DNA of 5,258 bases from positions 1 through 5,258 of the forward strand of contig DATMBJ010000199.1 in the NCBI GenBank assembly GCA_035559315.1, read 5' to 3'. The position numbers and the translations under genes are program-made. Under the pieces are notes generated by a model. That model had not been told where the DNA came from. It did no database searches and was given only the letters and a program-made list of their open reading frames with translations. This document shows, in pieces, positions 1 to 5,248 of this stretch; the first letter of the stretch is position 1; each line of letters begins with the position of its first letter. This DNA comes from DATLZM01 sp035559315 (GTDB lineage Bacteria; Actinomycetota; UBA4738; HRBIN12).

Positions 1-155
1 GGCGGCGGCGGGGGCCGCGGCCGGCGACGAGCCGGCCGACGCCCTCCGGGGGGCGATCGGCGGGGCCCTCGCGGGGCTGGGGGCCCGGGCCTTCGCCAAG
101 GGCGCGTACGGCTACCTCCCCGATCGCCTGGTGAAGCTCAACACCGCGCTCCGCT
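1..155 (+). repeat. In-frame direct repeat, copy 1 (pairs with 1150-1304)
   Basis: Bases 1-155 match 1150-1304 at a constant offset of 1149 (383 codons). I count three mismatches, at 67, 76 and 145 (partners 1216, 1225 and 1294), each at a third codon position and each synonymous, so the 51 encoded residues are identical. The match ends at 155/1304; its left limit cannot be seen because the window starts inside it. It may be a true internal duplication, gene conversion, or a join between strain variants. Confidence 0.95.
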
Positions 156-2737
156 CCGTGGCGAGGACCAGCGAGAACCTGGTCATCGTCCCCGAGCGGC
201 TGGACACCCTCACCTCGGGGGACCTCCGCGCCCTGGCCCGGGAGTACCGCCGGCTCCGGGAGGAGGTGCGGACGCTCGCGAAGGTCCCCGGCGCCGGCGC
301 GGTCGACGAGGCGGGGCGGTTCGTCGGGCTCCCCGCCTACCTGGACGCCCGGGCGCGCCTCGCGCGGTTCGTCGACGAGCGGCTCGCCCGCCTCCTGCCC
401 CCGGAGCTCGCGAAGGCCGCCCGCGGGGCCGACCCGCCCCTCGAGGTCGCCCGCCACCTCGAGGCCCGGGCGCGGTACGCGGCGGCCGGGATCGACCTCG
501 GGCCCGAGATCAACGCCCGCTTCGAGGCCCTGGGCTACAAGCCCGTGGTCACCTCGGGCGAGGTGCTCTTCACCACGGACATGCCGGCGCTCGGGCGGCT
601 GGTCGAAGCCGGGGACTACACCCGGCGCGCCGCGTTCTTCGAGACCATCGGGCTCGGACTGCGGAAGGACGCCGACGAGGCCGTCTTCCGCCTCGTGCAG
701 GCCCACCGGGTCTCGGAGCTCGACCAGGTGATGGCGGAAGCCGGGGTGCCGCTCCGGGGCGCCCAGGCCGAGGCGATCCTCCGCCGCAAGCTCGCCCAGG
801 AGGCCCGCCGCGGGGTGATCCGCGGGCCGCTCCAGGTCCTCGCCGACGAGCCCGGGCTCCGGGGCCTCCGCCTGCCCCGGGTCGACCTGCGGGATCTCTC
901 GATGGAGGAGGTCCTCGAGGCCTTCGAGGACGTCCCGAACTTCACCGACGACGTGGCCCGGGCCGTCTACCACGCGATCCGCCGCGCCGCCGCGTTCGGG
1001 GGGGAGGTCCGCCTCCGCGACCCCGCCGAGACGCTGCGCTCGCTCGGGCGGGCCCTGCGGATCAACGGCCTCCCGGGCTTCGCCGACTTCATGCGGACCG
1101 CCCGGATCGCGAACCCCGATGCCCTGGTCCCCCTCGGGGCCCTCGCCGGGGCGGCGGCGGGGGCCGCGGCCGGCGACGAGCCGGCCGACGCCCTCCGGGG
1201 GGCGATCGGCGGGGCGCTCGCGGGCCTGGGGGCCCGGGCCTTCGCCAAGGGCGCGTACGGCTACCTCCCCGATCGCCTGGTGAAGCTCAACACGGCGCTC
1301 CGCTACTCCCTGTCGTTCACCTTCGACGCCGGGCGCTACACCGAGGCCGCTTCGACGATGATGGCCCGCTATGGGCTCCCGGGGATCTTCCGTCCCCGGG
1401 CCTACATCACCCGCCGCGGGCCGCTCAGGACGCCCTACTCCGCCGAGCTCGTGCAGGGCGAGGAGGCCTGGGAGCACGCGGTGCGGTTCTTCGACGAGCT
1501 GAACGGCACGACGGTCTTCCGCACCGTGGAGGACATCGACCGCCGGGGGGCGGCGGCCGGGCTGCTCGGCTTCAAGCCCCGCGACCACGAGGCCGCCTAC
1601 GCGTTCCTGCTCTACCAGCGGGGGTGGGGCGCCGAGAGGATCCGGGAGGAGGTGGCGCAGGTGTCCCGCTACGGGCTGGGCCGGACGGCCGCCGAGAAGT
1701 CGGCGAACTTCGTCTTCTTCCCCTTCAGCTTCGCGAAGAAGTACCTCTCGACGCTCGGGGACTTCCTCCTCCAGGCGCCGGCCCGGACCCTCCTCCTCCA
1801 CGAGGGCCTCCGCCGCTACCACGCCTCGGGGGCGGACGAGCGGTTCCACGAGCTGATGGAGCAGCACCTGCCCCTCCTCGAGCAGCTCGCCCAGGTGAAC
1901 AACCTGGCCTTCGGGATCTCCCCGGGCCGGTTCTTCCTGGAAGGCATCATGGACCGCCGCTCGCTCGGGTTCGTCACCCAGGCCATCGCCTCGGTGCTCG
2001 TCCCCGGCGGCGGCGCCACCCCGGTGGGCCAGGCGGCCGGGGCCCTGGGGGACCTCGCGGCTCAGGCCTTCGTCCCGGTGGTGGTGACGGGGGAGTCGAT
2101 CGACCGGGCGGGCGGCGTGGAGGGGTTCATGGACGTCGTGCGCCGCTACGTCCCTCTCGTCCGCGAGATCGACGACTACTTCGTCCGGGGGGAGGGCGGC
2201 ACCCTCGTGCAGGGGGCGGTGGGGGAGCAGATTACCGCCGCCCTCCAGGGCCGGGCCTCCTACGCCCAGCTCAGCGCCTACCTCGAGGAGCTCCGGGAGG
2301 AGGAGGCCGCCCTCGAGCCGATCGCGGCGGCCCTCGGGTTCTCCTCGGTGGAGGGCCTCCTCGCCTCCGACGCCGGCCGGGTGTACCGGGAGCGGCTCGA
2401 GCGCCGGCGCCTGGAGCTCGGGCGGCGCTACCCGACCGCCGAGCGGATGCTCTCCACGTTCGAGAACTCGGCCCTCCAGGACGAGCGGGCCCTCCTGGAC
2501 CTCGCGCGCAAGCCGGACCGGGGGCCGGCCGAGGACGCGATCCTCGCCCTCGCCGAGATCGAGCGCACCTGGTCGGTCTTCGGGGAGCTGCTCGACCTCC
2601 CGCCGGAGGTCCGGGGCGCGATCGCCGCCCGCCGGATCAGGGAGGAGGCGGCGCGCTGGGCCCAGGACCGGCGCTTCGCCGAGCTGTACGACCGCTTCTT
2701 CGCCAGGATCTACGGACCGATCTACCGAGCCGCGTGA
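2..2737 (+). CDS. Large glycine-zipper protein, probable phage internal-virion/virion-associated protein (5'-partial)
   Basis: The frame is open from the window's first codon to TGA at 2735-2737, giving 911 visible residues. The GTG at 131 lacks a ribosome binding site and lies inside a repeated segment, so I treat the gene as truncated on the left rather than starting there. Numbering from base 2: residues 1-51 are an alanine/glycine-rich segment repeated at 384-434; about 377-413 form a glycine zipper (GALAG, GAAAG, GAIGG, GALAG) that could insert in or cross a membrane; about 570-605 hold an aromatic stretch (NFVFFPFSFAKKYLSTLGDF); 661-695 are hydrophobic; the C-terminal ~160 residues are charged and helical, probably coiled. 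No catalytic motif and no cysteine are visible. Great length, a glycine zipper, helical ends and a position at the head of a tight operon fit phage internal-virion or ejection proteins. I recognise no specific family, so the role is inference; a large polyvalent phage protein is an alternative. The next gene begins 10 bases downstream. Confidence 0.8.
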   Translation, partial: AAAGAAAGDEPADALRGAIGGALAGLGARAFAKGAYGYLPDRLVKLNTALRSVARTSENLVIVPERLDTLTSGDLRALAREYRRLREEVRTLAKVPGAGAVDEAGRFVGLPAYLDARARLARFVDERLARLLPPELAKAARGADPPLEVARHLEARARYAAAGIDLGPEINARFEALGYKPVVTSGEVLFTTDMPALGRLVEAGDYTRRAAFFETIGLGLRKDADEAVFRLVQAHRVSELDQVMAEAGVPLRGAQAEAILRRKLAQEARRGVIRGPLQVLADEPGLRGLRLPRVDLRDLSMEEVLEAFEDVPNFTDDVARAVYHAIRRAAAFGGEVRLRDPAETLRSLGRALRINGLPGFADFMRTARIANPDALVPLGALAGAAAGAAAGDEPADALRGAIGGALAGLGARAFAKGAYGYLPDRLVKLNTALRYSLSFTFDAGRYTEAASTMMARYGLPGIFRPRAYITRRGPLRTPYSAELVQGEEAWEHAVRFFDELNGTTVFRTVEDIDRRGAAAGLLGFKPRDHEAAYAFLLYQRGWGAERIREEVAQVSRYGLGRTAAEKSANFVFFPFSFAKKYLSTLGDFLLQAPARTLLLHEGLRRYHASGADERFHELMEQHLPLLEQLAQVNNLAFGISPGRFFLEGIMDRRSLGFVTQAIASVLVPGGGATPVGQAAGALGDLAAQAFVPVVVTGESIDRAGGVEGFMDVVRRYVPLVREIDDYFVRGEGGTLVQGAVGEQITAALQGRASYAQLSAYLEELREEEAALEPIAAALGFSSVEGLLASDAGRVYRERLERRRLELGRRYPTAERMLSTFENSALQDERALLDLARKPDRGPAEDAILALAEIERTWSVFGELLDLPPEVRGAIAARRIREEAARWAQDRRFAELYDRFFARIYGPIYRAA
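1150..1304 (+). repeat. In-frame direct repeat, copy 2 (pairs with 1-155)
   Basis: Second copy of the 155-base repeat, encoding the right half of the glycine zipper and the following stretch GAYGYLPDRLVKLNTALR. After it the sequence continues into YSLSFTFDAGRYTEA, whereas copy 1 continues into SVARTSENLV. Only this segment is duplicated, not a whole domain. The smooth zipper context on the left (PLGALAGAAAG) suggests this is the native location. Confidence 0.95.
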
Positions 2738-2744
2738 GGAGGGG
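2737..2744 (+). promoter_or_regulatory. Shine-Dalgarno of the 358-aa gene, overlapping the upstream stop
   Basis: AGGAGGGG begins on the last base of the upstream TGA (2735-2737) and sits 3-5 bases before ATG 2748. The overlap suggests translational coupling and fixes the start of the second gene. Confidence 0.85.
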
Positions 2745-2747
2745 CAG

Positions 2748-3824
2748 ATGAGCAGACCCAGCTACCGCTTCGCCCTCGGGGCCGCGGCCCCGCCCGCCAT
2801 CCCGCAGCCGCCGCCGCCCGTCCCGGGCGAGGGCGCCCCGGAGGGCCCCCGCGGGGGGCCGACCGCGCGCCAGCGCGCCGAGGAGGTCCTTGAGGCGGCC
2901 GGGATCGACGTCTCGCACCCGGTGATCCGCATGATGCTCGACGCCTCCCCCGAGGAGGTCCTCGCCGGCGCCTCCGACGACGCCTTCCTCGCCCGGCTGC
3001 GGGCGGTGGCCCCATCCACGCCGCTCACGGCGTACGAGGACGCCCTCGAGGCCTCGGGCTTCGGGGCGAGGCCCCCCATCGAGGCCGGGGTAACCACCCC
3101 CTCGGAGCTCCGGGGCGTCCCCCCCGAGCGGGTCCTCACGCCGGGCGAGAGCTACACCGTGCACCCCGAGACCGGGTGGGTGATGTACCGCAACGGGGTG
3201 CTCTACGACCCGGCCACGGGGAGCGTGGTGTTCGAGCCGAACTCCGCCGCGCCGGGGAGCCCCTACCCGGCCTGGACCGAGAAGGTCTTCTCCTGGCCCG
3301 AGGAGAAGGTCCGGGAGTGGAAGCAGCGCCTGCGGGACTTCGGGTACCTCACGGCGGAGGAGGCGAAGGGGACGGAGGTCGACCAGGCGTTCCTGGACGG
3401 GCTGCGCGCCTACCACATCGCGCGCTACGCGAACTTCGGGAGGGCCATCCCCCTCGATGCCTCGGCGGCCGCCGGCGGGGGCGCGCCGTCGCTCACCGCC
3501 CGCGACCTCCAGGCCCAGATCCGGGGGGCGGTGCGGGAGCAGTTCCGCCGGGTGTTCGGGAACGACCCCTCCGACGCCGAGCTCGAGGAGTGGACGCGGT
3601 TCGTGACCCGCACGAGCCTCCAGGTCCAGCGGCGCCTGATGCGCCGCGGCGTCAGCGAGGACCGGGCGCTCTCGGTCGCGACGGCCGAGGCCGAGGAGCG
3701 GTTCGTCGAGCGCCTGGAGACCTCGCCGGAGGCAACCTTCCTGCGGGAGTCGGTGGAGGAGAACACGAGGCTCCGCGACGCCCTCGCGGCGGCGGCCGCC
3801 GTGGGCCGGAGCCTCGGAGGCTAG
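2748..3824 (+). CDS. Hypothetical phage virion-operon protein, 358 aa, proline-rich N-terminus and helical C-terminus
   Basis: Starts at ATG 2748 behind a strong Shine-Dalgarno and ends at TAG 3822-3824. Residues 11-38 are Ala/Pro/Gly-rich (PQPPPPVPGEG) and probably disordered. About 40-105 look helical. About 125-165 form a small beta-type segment (YTVHPETGWVMYRNGVLYDP). About 180-236 carry a wing-like helical region (FSWPEEKVREWKQRLRDFGYLT, then AFLDGLRAYHIARYANFG), reminiscent of peptidoglycan-binding-like helical modules. About 250-350 are helical and contain VFGNDPSDAELEEW, a kind of motif I associate with hypothetical actinophage structural-region proteins. There is no signal peptide, membrane segment or cysteine. 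The spacing of 10 bases upstream and 14 downstream indicates one operon with the large gene. A virion or virion-assembly role is inferred from context; I do not recognise a named family. Confidence 0.9.
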   Translation: MSRPSYRFALGAAAPPAIPQPPPPVPGEGAPEGPRGGPTARQRAEEVLEAAGIDVSHPVIRMMLDASPEEVLAGASDDAFLARLRAVAPSTPLTAYEDALEASGFGARPPIEAGVTTPSELRGVPPERVLTPGESYTVHPETGWVMYRNGVLYDPATGSVVFEPNSAAPGSPYPAWTEKVFSWPEEKVREWKQRLRDFGYLTAEEAKGTEVDQAFLDGLRAYHIARYANFGRAIPLDASAAAGGGAPSLTARDLQAQIRGAVREQFRRVFGNDPSDAELEEWTRFVTRTSLQVQRRLMRRGVSEDRALSVATAEAEERFVERLETSPEATFLRESVEENTRLRDALAAAAAVGRSLGG

Positions 3825-3826
3825 GG

Positions 3827-3833
3827 AAGGAGG
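3827..3833 (+). promoter_or_regulatory. Shine-Dalgarno of the 65-aa gene
   Basis: AAGGAGG lies within a purine run (3824-3839), 5 bases before ATG 3839. It is a near-perfect anti-16S match and is the main reason to accept the short downstream gene. Confidence 0.85.
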
Positions 3834-3838
3834 AGGAG

Positions 3839-4036
3839 ATGGACCGACTGGAGCAGCTCGGGGAGGTTCGGCGGCTGGCCGCGCGGATCGTGGCCGAGCG
3901 GGGGACCGACGGGGACGCGCGGGCCGCGTTCCTCGAGCAGGCCGTGGCCTTCCCCCACGTCAGTTCGTCGGAGCGGGTCAAGATCTGGAACGAGGCCGCC
4001 GGCATCGACAATCGGACGGGTCTCCCTATTCGGTAG
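3839..4036 (+). CDS. Small hypothetical protein, 65 aa, last gene of the virion operon
   Basis: ATG 3839 follows an excellent Shine-Dalgarno, 14 bases after the upstream stop; TAG is at 4034-4036. The same frame is open far upstream, but that part shadows the 358-aa gene, so only the short version is real. The product starts MDRLEQLGEVRRLAARIVAERG, an amphipathic helix, continues with a second helix (ARAAFLEQAVAFPHVSSSERVKIWNEAAG) and ends NRTGLPIR. It is soluble, has no cysteine, and shows no recognisable domain. Third codon positions are as GC-rich as in its neighbours until the last few codons. A small accessory or virion-associated helical protein is possible; no function can be assigned. 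It is the last plus-strand gene before the convergent tRNA unit. Confidence 0.85.
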   Translation: MDRLEQLGEVRRLAARIVAERGTDGDARAAFLEQAVAFPHVSSSERVKIWNEAAGIDNRTGLPIR

Positions 4037-4134
4037 GGGCATCGGCGCTCCCGAGCAGCTGCAAGGGGACCTGGGCGGAGCGCATGTCCGCGCATCTCGG
4101 GGATGAGTGTCGAGCGTCGGTTGCGGCCTGAAAA
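4037..4134. other. Intergenic gap between convergent units, no gene seen
   Basis: Space between the virion operon stop and the terminator hairpin. The only structure noted is a weak hairpin, GCGGA...TCCGC, around 4075-4094, without a T-run in either direction. No start with a usable ribosome binding site was found. Confidence 0.6.
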
Positions 4135-4174
4135 TCGAGTAGACCCGCCGCGTCTCCGCAGCGGGCCTACTCGA
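4130..4174 (-). terminator. Rho-independent-type terminator of the minus-strand tRNA unit (possibly bidirectional)
   Basis: Inverted repeat with 14-base arms at 4135-4148 and 4161-4174 (TCGAGTAGACCCGC against GCGGGCCTACTCGA), one A-C mismatch and a 12-base loop. Read on the minus strand, the hairpin is followed directly by TTTT (complement of 4131-4134), as in intrinsic terminators. It lies 157 bases beyond the tRNA 3' end and between two converging units. On the plus strand there is no T-run, so termination of the virion operon here would be weaker. Confidence 0.65.
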
Positions 4175-4177
4175 ACG

Positions 4178-4191
4178 CCTAGACCACTAGG
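4178..4191. repeat. Small inverted repeat CCTAG-ACCA-CTAGG
   Basis: Perfect 5-bp inverted repeat with a 4-base loop, next to the terminator hairpin and before a CGGGCCCG palindrome (4194-4201). No T-run follows. It may be part of a compound terminator structure or a protein-binding site. Confidence 0.4.
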
Positions 4192-4221
4192 TCCGGGCCC
4201 GCGACAGGGGCTCGTCCCTTA

Positions 4222-4262
4222 TGGCCGAGGGCTTTGCACGTGTGGCACCGGCATGATACGGC
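4222..4262 (+). pseudogene. Degenerate inverted copy of the tRNA 5' half (tRNA-like fragment)
   Basis: On the plus strand, TGGCCGAG (4222-4229), then GCACGTGTGGCA (4236-4247), then CATG (4252-4255) occur in the same order as in the D arm, anticodon arm and 3' side of the anticodon stem of the minus-strand tRNA (4402-4331). The gap between the first two blocks is 6 bases instead of 9, and 4 bases replace 1 before CATG. There is no acceptor stem and no T-arm (no TTCGA), so it cannot be a working tRNA. It could be a decayed duplicate or a chance match; the ordered blocks favour the former. Confidence 0.4.
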
Positions 4263-4330
4263 ATCTTGTCAAGACTTGCCACCACCGCCGAGGAACCGAC
4301 GGAGCGAAACGCAGTCCCAACAGACCCTTG

Positions 4331-4402
4331 AGGCCCGGAGGGGATTCGAACCCCTGTCTCACATGTTGCCACACGTGCGCCTTGCCGCTCGGCCACCGGG
4401 CC
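4331..4402 (-). tRNA. tRNA, cysteine-type body with an 8-nt anticodon loop (possible quadruplet-decoding tRNA)
   Basis: Minus-strand cloverleaf of 72 nt. The acceptor stem GGCCCGG/CCGGGCC is perfect. T8 and G9 are followed by D stem GCC/GGC with loop GAGCGGCAA (A14, G18G19, A21 present). Anticodon stem CACGT/ATGTG encloses GTGGCAAC, eight bases instead of seven. The variable loop is AGAC and the T arm AGGGG-TTCGAAT-CCCCT. The discriminator is U73 and no CCA is encoded. U73 and the GCA triplet followed by A37 point to tRNA-Cys, and the D arm (GTGGCCGAG.GGC.AGGC) resembles actinobacterial tRNA-Cys as I recall it. Counting strictly from U33 the anticodon would instead be GGC (Ala), but the acceptor lacks G3-U70. 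The loop could also zip into a 7-bp stem with tetraloop GGCA. A four-base anticodon GGCA would read UGCC. The tRNA fold is clear; the amino-acid identity is uncertain. Confidence 0.85.
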
Positions 4403-4461
4403 TCCAGCGCTCCCCCAAACCGCACTGGCCCGAGGCCGAACGGTTAGGAGATCGTTCGTCA

Positions 4462-4467
4462 AGTATA
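4462..4467 (-). promoter_or_regulatory. Possible -10 element (TATACT) for the tRNA
   Basis: The minus strand reads TATACT, one mismatch from TATAAT, ending 59 bases before the tRNA 5' end. No good -35 hexamer is found at 16-18 bases; TTGTAG lies 20 bases upstream. Only the -10 box supports the call, and the tRNA may instead be co-transcribed with the upstream small gene. Confidence 0.35.
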
Positions 4468-4512
4468 CGCCGGGGCGGCCCAAGTCCCTACAACGATGTG
4501 ATTCCCGGGCCT

Positions 4513-4698
4513 CTAGGTGTCACCTCTATCCCCGAGGGTCTCGATGAGAGCGACGAGCTCCCCTTTCACAGCCATAACGGTCCTGTTGGAGCGCTGAAAG
4601 AAGACGAAGCCCCCCTGGCCTACGAAGAACTTCTCCGCGTTGACTGTCCTCGTGCGGTCGTTGCCGATGGGCTGGGTAAACCAAACTCGCATCTCCAT
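4513..4698 (-). CDS. Small hypothetical protein, 61 aa
   Basis: Starts at ATG (complement of 4696-4698) with GGGAGG eight bases upstream; an in-frame extension to 4776 lacks a ribosome binding site and is arginine-rich, so the shorter start is chosen. Ends with TAG (complement of 4513-4515). The sequence runs MEMRVWFTQPIGNDRTRT, then VNAEKFFVGQGGFVFFQ, then NRTVMAVKGELVALIETLGDRG. It has alternating hydrophobic residues suggesting short beta strands and a final helix, a normal amino-acid mix and no cysteine. Third positions are less GC-rich than in the plus-strand genes (for example GTT, TTT, GCT, GTA, AAA), hinting at a different origin or role. It lies upstream of the tRNA on the same strand. 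I recognise no family; a small regulatory or accessory phage protein is possible. Confidence 0.6.
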   Translation of the reverse strand: MEMRVWFTQPIGNDRTRTVNAEKFFVGQGGFVFFQRSNRTVMAVKGELVALIETLGDRGDT

Positions 4699-4704
4699 AC
4701 CGAA

Positions 4705-4712
4705 TGCCTCCC
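4705..4712 (-). promoter_or_regulatory. Ribosome binding site of the 61-aa gene
   Basis: The minus strand reads AGGGAGGC, with GGGAGG eight bases before ATG. It selects the internal methionine at 4698 over the upstream in-frame start at 4776. Confidence 0.6.
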
Positions 4713-4759
4713 TTCGGGGCACGGAGAGGGCACGTAACACCCTCAACATCCGTCGCGCG

Positions 4760-4789
4760 ATTGTACGCCGGTGCACCTGTCGCGGTCTA
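4760..4789 (-). promoter_or_regulatory. Putative promoter of the 61-aa gene
   Basis: The minus strand has TACAAT (complement of 4760-4765), one change from TATAAT, and TAGACC (4784-4789), four of six matches to TTGACA, 18 bases apart. The transcript would carry a leader of about 55 bases. The palindrome GGTGCACC lies between the two boxes and could be an operator; no regulator is visible in the window. Confidence 0.45.
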
Positions 4790-4829
4790 CCACCTGGCGT
4801 TTCGGCGTTCTCGCAGGTAGGAGCGTTGC

Positions 4830-4837
4830 GGCGTCGG
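4830..4837 (+). repeat. GGCGTCGG repeat, left of the att-like core
   Basis: GGCGTCGG lies 14 bases before the tRNA-Val half. An inverted copy (TCCGACGCC) is at 4905-4913 and a direct copy (GGCGTCGGA) at 4988-4996. The arrangement around a likely attachment core resembles recombinase arm sites, but the words are short for a GC-rich sequence. Confidence 0.4.
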
Positions 4838-4851
4838 GCATCGGGAACTGG

Positions 4852-4895
4852 TTCACACGCAAGAGGTCGGAGGTTCGAAACCTCCCGCGCCCACC
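4852..4895 (+). other. 3' half of tRNA-Val(CAC): probable phage attachment-site (attP/att) core
   Basis: From 4852 the sequence is anticodon loop TTCACAC (U33, CAC, A37), GCAAG, AGGTC, T arm GGAGG-TTCGAAA-CCTCC (4869-4885), acceptor 3' strand CGCGCCC, A73, CC. Five-base variable region, anticodon and T arm match actinobacterial tRNA-Val. The 5' half is missing: no GGGCGCG acceptor strand lies upstream, and the bases before the loop (ACTGG) pair poorly with GCAAG. Sites where temperate phages integrate into tRNA genes carry exactly such an identity block, from anticodon loop to 3' end, so that integration restores the host tRNA. This attP reading is inference. A truncated tRNA remnant or a host/prophage junction (attL or attR) are alternatives. 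No integrase gene is visible nearby. Confidence 0.65.
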
Positions 4896-4904
4896 GGTGC
4901 GATG

Positions 4905-4996
4905 TCCGACGCCTGGGCAGTCGATGCCGACCGCGAACGTGCCAGCTGCGCGGACGCCGACCAAGGTCTCGGATCAGGGTCCCGTGGGGCGTCGGA
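4905..4996. repeat. Short repeats right of the att-like core
   Basis: Perfect 9-base inverted repeat, TCCGACGCC (4905-4913) and GGCGTCGGA (4988-4996), enclosing a direct repeat GCCGACC at 4926-4932 and 4956-4962, exactly 30 bases (about three helical turns) apart. They could be binding sites for an integrase or directionality factor, or the stem of a long-range hairpin. Confidence 0.4.
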
Positions 4997-5225
4997 TCGC
5001 CGAGACGATATGGTCCCGCCGGGAGGGAACCTTGCGTTCCGTCACGCGCGTCGAGCTGATCGCACCGGATGATCTCGAGGGAGGCGAAGTTCGGGACGAC
5101 CTGGCGGCAGGACGGTGTGGGCGGGTCCAGGTACGTCCGGGGGCGGGCAGGTGGGTCCCCTCCGGCACGCCACCGTGGCGCCGCTCGGCCGCTGCGGCGC
5201 GCGGTTCCCTCACCCCCGGTCCGGA

Positions 5226-5248
5226 TCTGACCCTAGCTGCGGGTCAGA
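5226..5248. repeat. Perfect 8-bp hairpin, TCTGACCC...GGGTCAGA
   Basis: Arms 5226-5233 and 5241-5248 with a 7-base loop. No T-run follows on either strand, so it is a poor intrinsic terminator. An operator or a structural element near the attachment region is possible. Confidence 0.5.

Noticed and set aside
131..133. GTG as the true start of the large gene
   Set aside because: No Shine-Dalgarno before it, the frame is open to the window edge, and the codon lies within a repeated segment whose other copy is internal to the protein.
1624..2751. Long alternative plus-strand frame overlapping the large gene
   Set aside because: The translation is Gly/Pro/Arg-dominated and follows the GC skew of the real frame; no ribosome binding site.
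2637..3416. Long minus-strand frames opposite the virion genes
   Set aside because: Low-complexity Arg/Gly/Pro products typical of antisense shadows in GC-rich DNA.
4267..4286. Minus-strand TTGACA ... TATCAT as a promoter
   Set aside because: The two boxes are only 8 bases apart, far from the usual 16-18.
4261..4465. Two GTCAAG words (TTGTCAAG and TTCGTCAAG) as L5-type stoperators
   Set aside because: Only about seven of the thirteen consensus bases match; the GGTGG half is absent in that orientation.
4187..4483. Minus- and plus-strand frames across the tRNA
   Set aside because: They are translations of the tRNA and its flanks (fragments such as RWPSGKAH), a common false protein.
4640..5059. 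Plus-strand 139-aa frame across the att region
   Set aside because: Arginine-rich, spans the tRNA-Val half, overlaps the better-supported 61-aa gene, and has no ribosome binding site.
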